This document shows, piece after piece, positions 61,668-64,000 of a DNA stretch of 64,000 nucleotides. This DNA comes from Micromonospora coriariae (GTDB lineage: Bacteria; Actinomycetota; Actinomycetes; Mycobacteriales; Micromonosporaceae). Below the pieces are notes generated by a model. The model did no database searches, was not told the DNA's origin, and saw nothing but the letters and a program-made list of their open reading frames with translations. A program made the position numbers and the translations under genes. Location of the stretch: the NCBI RefSeq assembly GCF_900091455.1, contig NZ_LT607412.1:4712001-4776000 (forward strand), read 5' to 3'. Each line of letters begins with the position of its first letter. Position 1 is the first letter of the stretch.

Positions 61668-62021
61668 TCAGCGAAAGCGCGGGTCGGACCAGTCGACGAA
61701 GCGGGCGAACAGCGCGTGCGGGCGCGGCGTGTCGTAGGGGTTGAGCGTGTACAGGTCACGGGCGGCCTGGGCGAAGACGCCCGTGAGCAGGACGTAGAGC
61801 CGTACCCGGTCCGTTTCGTGGCGGGCCCGCAGCAGCAGCCGGGCCACCGCGCACGGCCACGGGTCGCCGCACCCGGCGCACACCCAGAGCGGCTTCAACG
61901 GCCGGTGCGGTTCCAGCCACGCCGGTAGCTCACCGACCGCCGCCGGCCGGCACCGATCCGGGGGTACGCGGCCAGCCGCGTCGCGCCCGCCACCGCCGTC
62001 GTTGGGTTCTGCTGCGTCCAC
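61668..62021 (-). CDS. Conserved hypothetical protein linked to XRE regulator
   Basis: 117 residues from GTG 62021, preceded by GAGGAGA. WVCAGCGDPWPCAVARLLL contains a Cys cluster (C-x2-C-x5-C), and the C-terminal half is ETDRVRLYVLLTGVFAQAARDLYTLNPYDTPRPHALFARFVDWSDPRF. Such short proteins often lie divergently next to XRE-DUF397 pairs in Actinobacteria. Function unknown; a zinc site is possible. Confidence 0.8.
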   Translation of the reverse strand: MDAAEPNDGGGGRDAAGRVPPDRCRPAAVGELPAWLEPHRPLKPLWVCAGCGDPWPCAVARLLLRARHETDRVRLYVLLTGVFAQAARDLYTLNPYDTPRPHALFARFVDWSDPRFR

Positions 62022-62217
62022 GATGTCTCCTCGTCTGCGGGGGAGCGGCGCCGGGGCGTACCGGGGGAATGGCCGCCGACCCGGCGCCGCGTGCTTCACA
62101 GTCTGCTGACCAGGCCACTACGCTCGGAAGCTTCCGCAGGTGGGCGGGGAGCACCGGACCGGCACCCGAGAGCGCTTGGGAACCGGCCCGGCCCGCCGTA
62201 GAGGAGGTGGAGAGCCG

Positions 62218-63015
62218 GTGAGCGTGTCCGCGTCGGAGTTCCTGGTCCGCGAGCTGCGCAGGCAGCGCACCCTGGCCGGGCTGACCCAGGACGAGCTGGG
62301 CGAGCGGGCGCACTTCTCCGGGAAGCAGGTCAGCGCGGTCGAGCTGGGCACCCGCCCGCCCCGCGAGGACTATCTCGCCGCCGTCGACCGGGCACTGGAC
62401 ACCGGCGGGCTCTTCGTGCGGCTCTGGGCCGATCTGGTCAAGGACGACGCCGCGCCGGTCTGGCTACGCGAATGGATCGAGTTCGAACGCGAAGCCGTCC
62501 TGCTCCGCTGGTACGAGCCGCTGTACGTTCCGGGGCTCCTCCAGACGGAGGACTATGCGAGAGCCACATTGGCCGGTGGGCGGTTCACCGTTGAGGAGAT
62601 CGACCGGGCCGTCGCCTCGCGCCTCGACCGCCAGGTGATCCTGACGCGGGAGAAGCCGCCGCAACTCGTGGCCGTGGTCGACGAGGCGGTGATCCGTCGG
62701 CCGGTCGACCGACCTGGGTTGATGGCCGCCCAGCTTGCCAGGCTGGTGGCGCTGGCGGAACTGGACCACGTGCAGTTGCAGGTCGTGCCAGCCGAGACGG
62801 GCATGTATCTGGGGATGGCCGGCCAGTTCATCATCGCCGAACTGCCGGACGGCGATCGGGTCGCGCACGCCGACAACCAGCTCACCGCGCAGATCGTGGA
62901 GCAGGCCGCAGACGTTGCTAGGCTGTCGGGCACCTGGGAGATCGTGCGGAACGAGGCCCTCTCCCGGCGACAGTCACTCGACTTGATCAAGGAAGTGGCG
63001 AAGACATGGACCTGA
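62218..63015 (+). CDS. XRE-family regulator (WhiJ/AbaA-orfA-like, DUF5753)
   Basis: 265 residues from GTG 62218, with GGAGG upstream. HTH at ~8-60: ELRRQRTLAGLTQDELGERAHFSGKQVSAVELGTRPP. The C-terminal DUF5753 domain has WIEFEREAVLLRWYEPLYVPGLLQTEDYAR, LTREKPPQLVAVVDEAVIRRPV and HVQLQVVP. Members regulate development and antibiotic production in Streptomyces (WhiJ, AbaA cluster). Paired with a DUF397 gene that overlaps it by 10 bp, the standard arrangement. Confidence 0.94.
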   Translation: MSVSASEFLVRELRRQRTLAGLTQDELGERAHFSGKQVSAVELGTRPPREDYLAAVDRALDTGGLFVRLWADLVKDDAAPVWLREWIEFEREAVLLRWYEPLYVPGLLQTEDYARATLAGGRFTVEEIDRAVASRLDRQVILTREKPPQLVAVVDEAVIRRPVDRPGLMAAQLARLVALAELDHVQLQVVPAETGMYLGMAGQFIIAELPDGDRVAHADNQLTAQIVEQAADVARLSGTWEIVRNEALSRRQSLDLIKEVAKTWT

Positions 63016-63194
63016 CGGGTGCCCAGTGGCGCAAGTCGAGCCGGTCCGGCGGCAACGGCGGCTCCTGTGTGGAGGTGGCGGACAACCTGCCGGGTGTGGT
63101 GCTGGTCCGGGACACGAAGGACCGTTCCGGCGGCACCCTCGCCTTCGCGCCGGCCGCCTGGCGGGCCTTCGTCGGCTTCGCCCGCCAACGCTGA
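63006..63194 (+). CDS. DUF397 protein (AbaA-orfD/BldB-like neighbour of WhiJ-type regulator)
   Basis: 62 residues. The DUF397 pattern is clear: WRKSSRSGGNGGSCVEVAD (S-x-C-V-E-V-A), VLVRDTKDRSGGTLAFAPAAWRAFV. The family antagonises or supports the XRE regulator next to it. ATG 63006 overlaps the XRE gene end by 10 bp. Confidence 0.95.
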   Translation: MDLTGAQWRKSSRSGGNGGSCVEVADNLPGVVLVRDTKDRSGGTLAFAPAAWRAFVGFARQR

Positions 63195-63241
63195 CCCCAC
63201 CAACGCCGACCCCGCGACGCTGACCCTGCCCGGGCCGGCGG

Positions 63242-64000
63242 TCAGCCCTTCCGGCGACGCGGCCGGTAGCTCGCCACGGTGGCGGGCAGCCCGCGCCGGA
63301 TGATCCCGGCCCAGTCGGTGTCGCCACGCAGCACCGCCGCCGCGGTGTTGCGCGCCTGCTCGGCGGTGAAGTGCGGTGGCAGCATCAGCTCGGCCGGGTC
63401 CACCAGTGCGTTGATCACCGTCGGCCGGTCGGCGGCGAGCGCCCGGTCCCAGAGACCCGGCACCTGGTCGGGAGAGTCGACCAGCTCGCCGTGCAGCCCG
63501 AGCACCTGGGCCCACTGGTGGTAGCCGATGTCCGGCAGCTGCTGACTGTCCGGGAACATCGGCGTCCCCTCGCTGGAGCGCTGCTCCCAGCTGACGAACG
63601 CCAGGTCCCGGTTGTTGAGCACCAGCACCACGAACCGCGGGTCGGCCCAGCTCCGCCAGTACTTGGCCACGGTGATCAGCTCGTTGACGCCGTTCATCTG
63701 CATCGCCCCGTCGCCGATCAGCGCGACCAGGGGTCGGTCGGGGTGGGCGAACTTGGCGCTCAGCGCGTACGGCATGGCGCCGCCCATGGACAGCAGCGTG
63801 CCGGAGAGGCTGGCCAGCATCCCCGGGCGGACCTGCACGTGTCGGGCGTACCAGGCGGTGGCGGTGCCGCAGTCCACGGCGAGCATCACGTTGTCGGGCA
63901 GCCGCTCGCTGAGCGTGCTGAACAGCAGTTGCGGGTTGACCGGGTCGGCGTCCTGCTCGGCCAGGTCGCGCTGCACCCGGCGCCACGTCGAGGTGGCCTC
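63242..64000 (-). CDS. ThDP-dependent enzyme (pyruvate oxidase-like), C-terminal part
   Basis: C-terminal ~252 residues; the N-terminus lies beyond the right edge. The ThDP-binding motif GDGAMQMNGVNELITVAKYW...LNNRDL (G-D-G-x26-28-N) is present, with VDCGTATAWYARH at the start of the domain and LSGTLLSMGGAMPYALSAK in the middle. This is the C-terminal ThDP domain of the pyruvate oxidase/acetolactate synthase superfamily (AcoA/PoxB-like). The exact substrate is unclear. Most likely an ubiquinone-linked pyruvate oxidase. The stop at 63242 lies close after the DUF397 gene, so they are convergent. Confidence 0.9.
   Translation of the reverse strand, partial: EATSTWRRVQRDLAEQDADPVNPQLLFSTLSERLPDNVMLAVDCGTATAWYARHVQVRPGMLASLSGTLLSMGGAMPYALSAKFAHPDRPLVALIGDGAMQMNGVNELITVAKYWRSWADPRFVVLVLNNRDLAFVSWEQRSSEGTPMFPDSQQLPDIGYHQWAQVLGLHGELVDSPDQVPGLWDRALAADRPTVINALVDPAELMLPPHFTAEQARNTAAAVLRGDTDWAGIIRRGLPATVASYRPRRRKG

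Overview
The window is high-GC actinobacterial DNA. GTG and occasional TTG starts, 4-bp ATGA/GTGA gene couplings, a conservon, an AbaA/WhiJ-type regulator pair, an InhA-like FabI and [2Fe-2S]-type ferrochelatase all fit Actinobacteria, and the mix with secreted starch, cellulose and chitin enzymes and a recurrent GGAAGGGCCCC hairpin suggests Micromonosporaceae (Micromonospora or a close relative). This assignment rests on gene content and style, not on a database search. No rRNA, tRNA, CRISPR array, insertion sequence or prophage was recognised. The region reads as chromosomal and mostly housekeeping, with accessory islands.

Layout. 1-1.9 kb: 3' part of a conservon (histidine kinase end, roadblock protein, DUF742, GTPase). 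2-3.6 kb: YCII/DGPF protein with an ECF42 sigma factor. 3.7-9.2 kb: acetyltransferase, winged-helix protein, aconitase, DedA membrane protein. 9.2-13.7 kb: secreted C39-like protease with an upstream 40-bp palindrome, a SigE-family sigma factor with a membrane-anchored partner, and small enzymes. 13.7-15.2 kb: tandem membrane proteins carrying CBM2-like domains. 15.4-20.9 kb: a secreted 1831-residue amylase-pullulanase. 21-24.9 kb: two paralogous secreted beta-helix proteins, each behind the same 144-bp leader. 25-34.7 kb: aminopeptidase P, asparagine synthetase, a cellulose/chitin-active LPMO, XdhC-like protein, sugar kinase, MBL hydrolase, hotdog thioesterase, PAP2 protein. 35-41 kb: PH-domain membrane proteins and a MoxR/DUF58/VWA operon. 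41-45.5 kb: acyltransferase, alpha/beta hydrolase, NarL-type two-component system. 45.5-49 kb: FabG, FabI, ferrochelatase, HAD phosphatase. 49-54.9 kb: conserved hypotheticals, a serine hydrolase, NfeD/SPFH pair. 55-61.7 kb: an unusual convergent response regulator/kinase pair, a serine hydrolase and a class A PBP. 61.7-63.2 kb: XRE/DUF397 developmental-type regulators. The right edge cuts a ThDP-dependent enzyme.

How genes work together. Polysaccharide use is a theme: amylase-pullulanase with a maltose-type operator, LPMO with CBM2, and surface-displayed CBM2-like domains. Membrane and envelope functions recur (PBP, serine hydrolases, NfeD/SPFH, PH-domain proteins, beta-helix proteins). FabG/FabI are adjacent as in mycobacteria.

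The most unusual items are: the duplicated leader of the two beta-helix genes, where a predicted pairing around the start codon changes on both sides between copies; a histidine kinase made of an internal tandem duplication with a His-less pseudo-DHp domain, encoded tail-to-tail with a 60-bp coding overlap with its likely response regulator; and the tandem CBM2-like membrane proteins duplicated together with their promoter.
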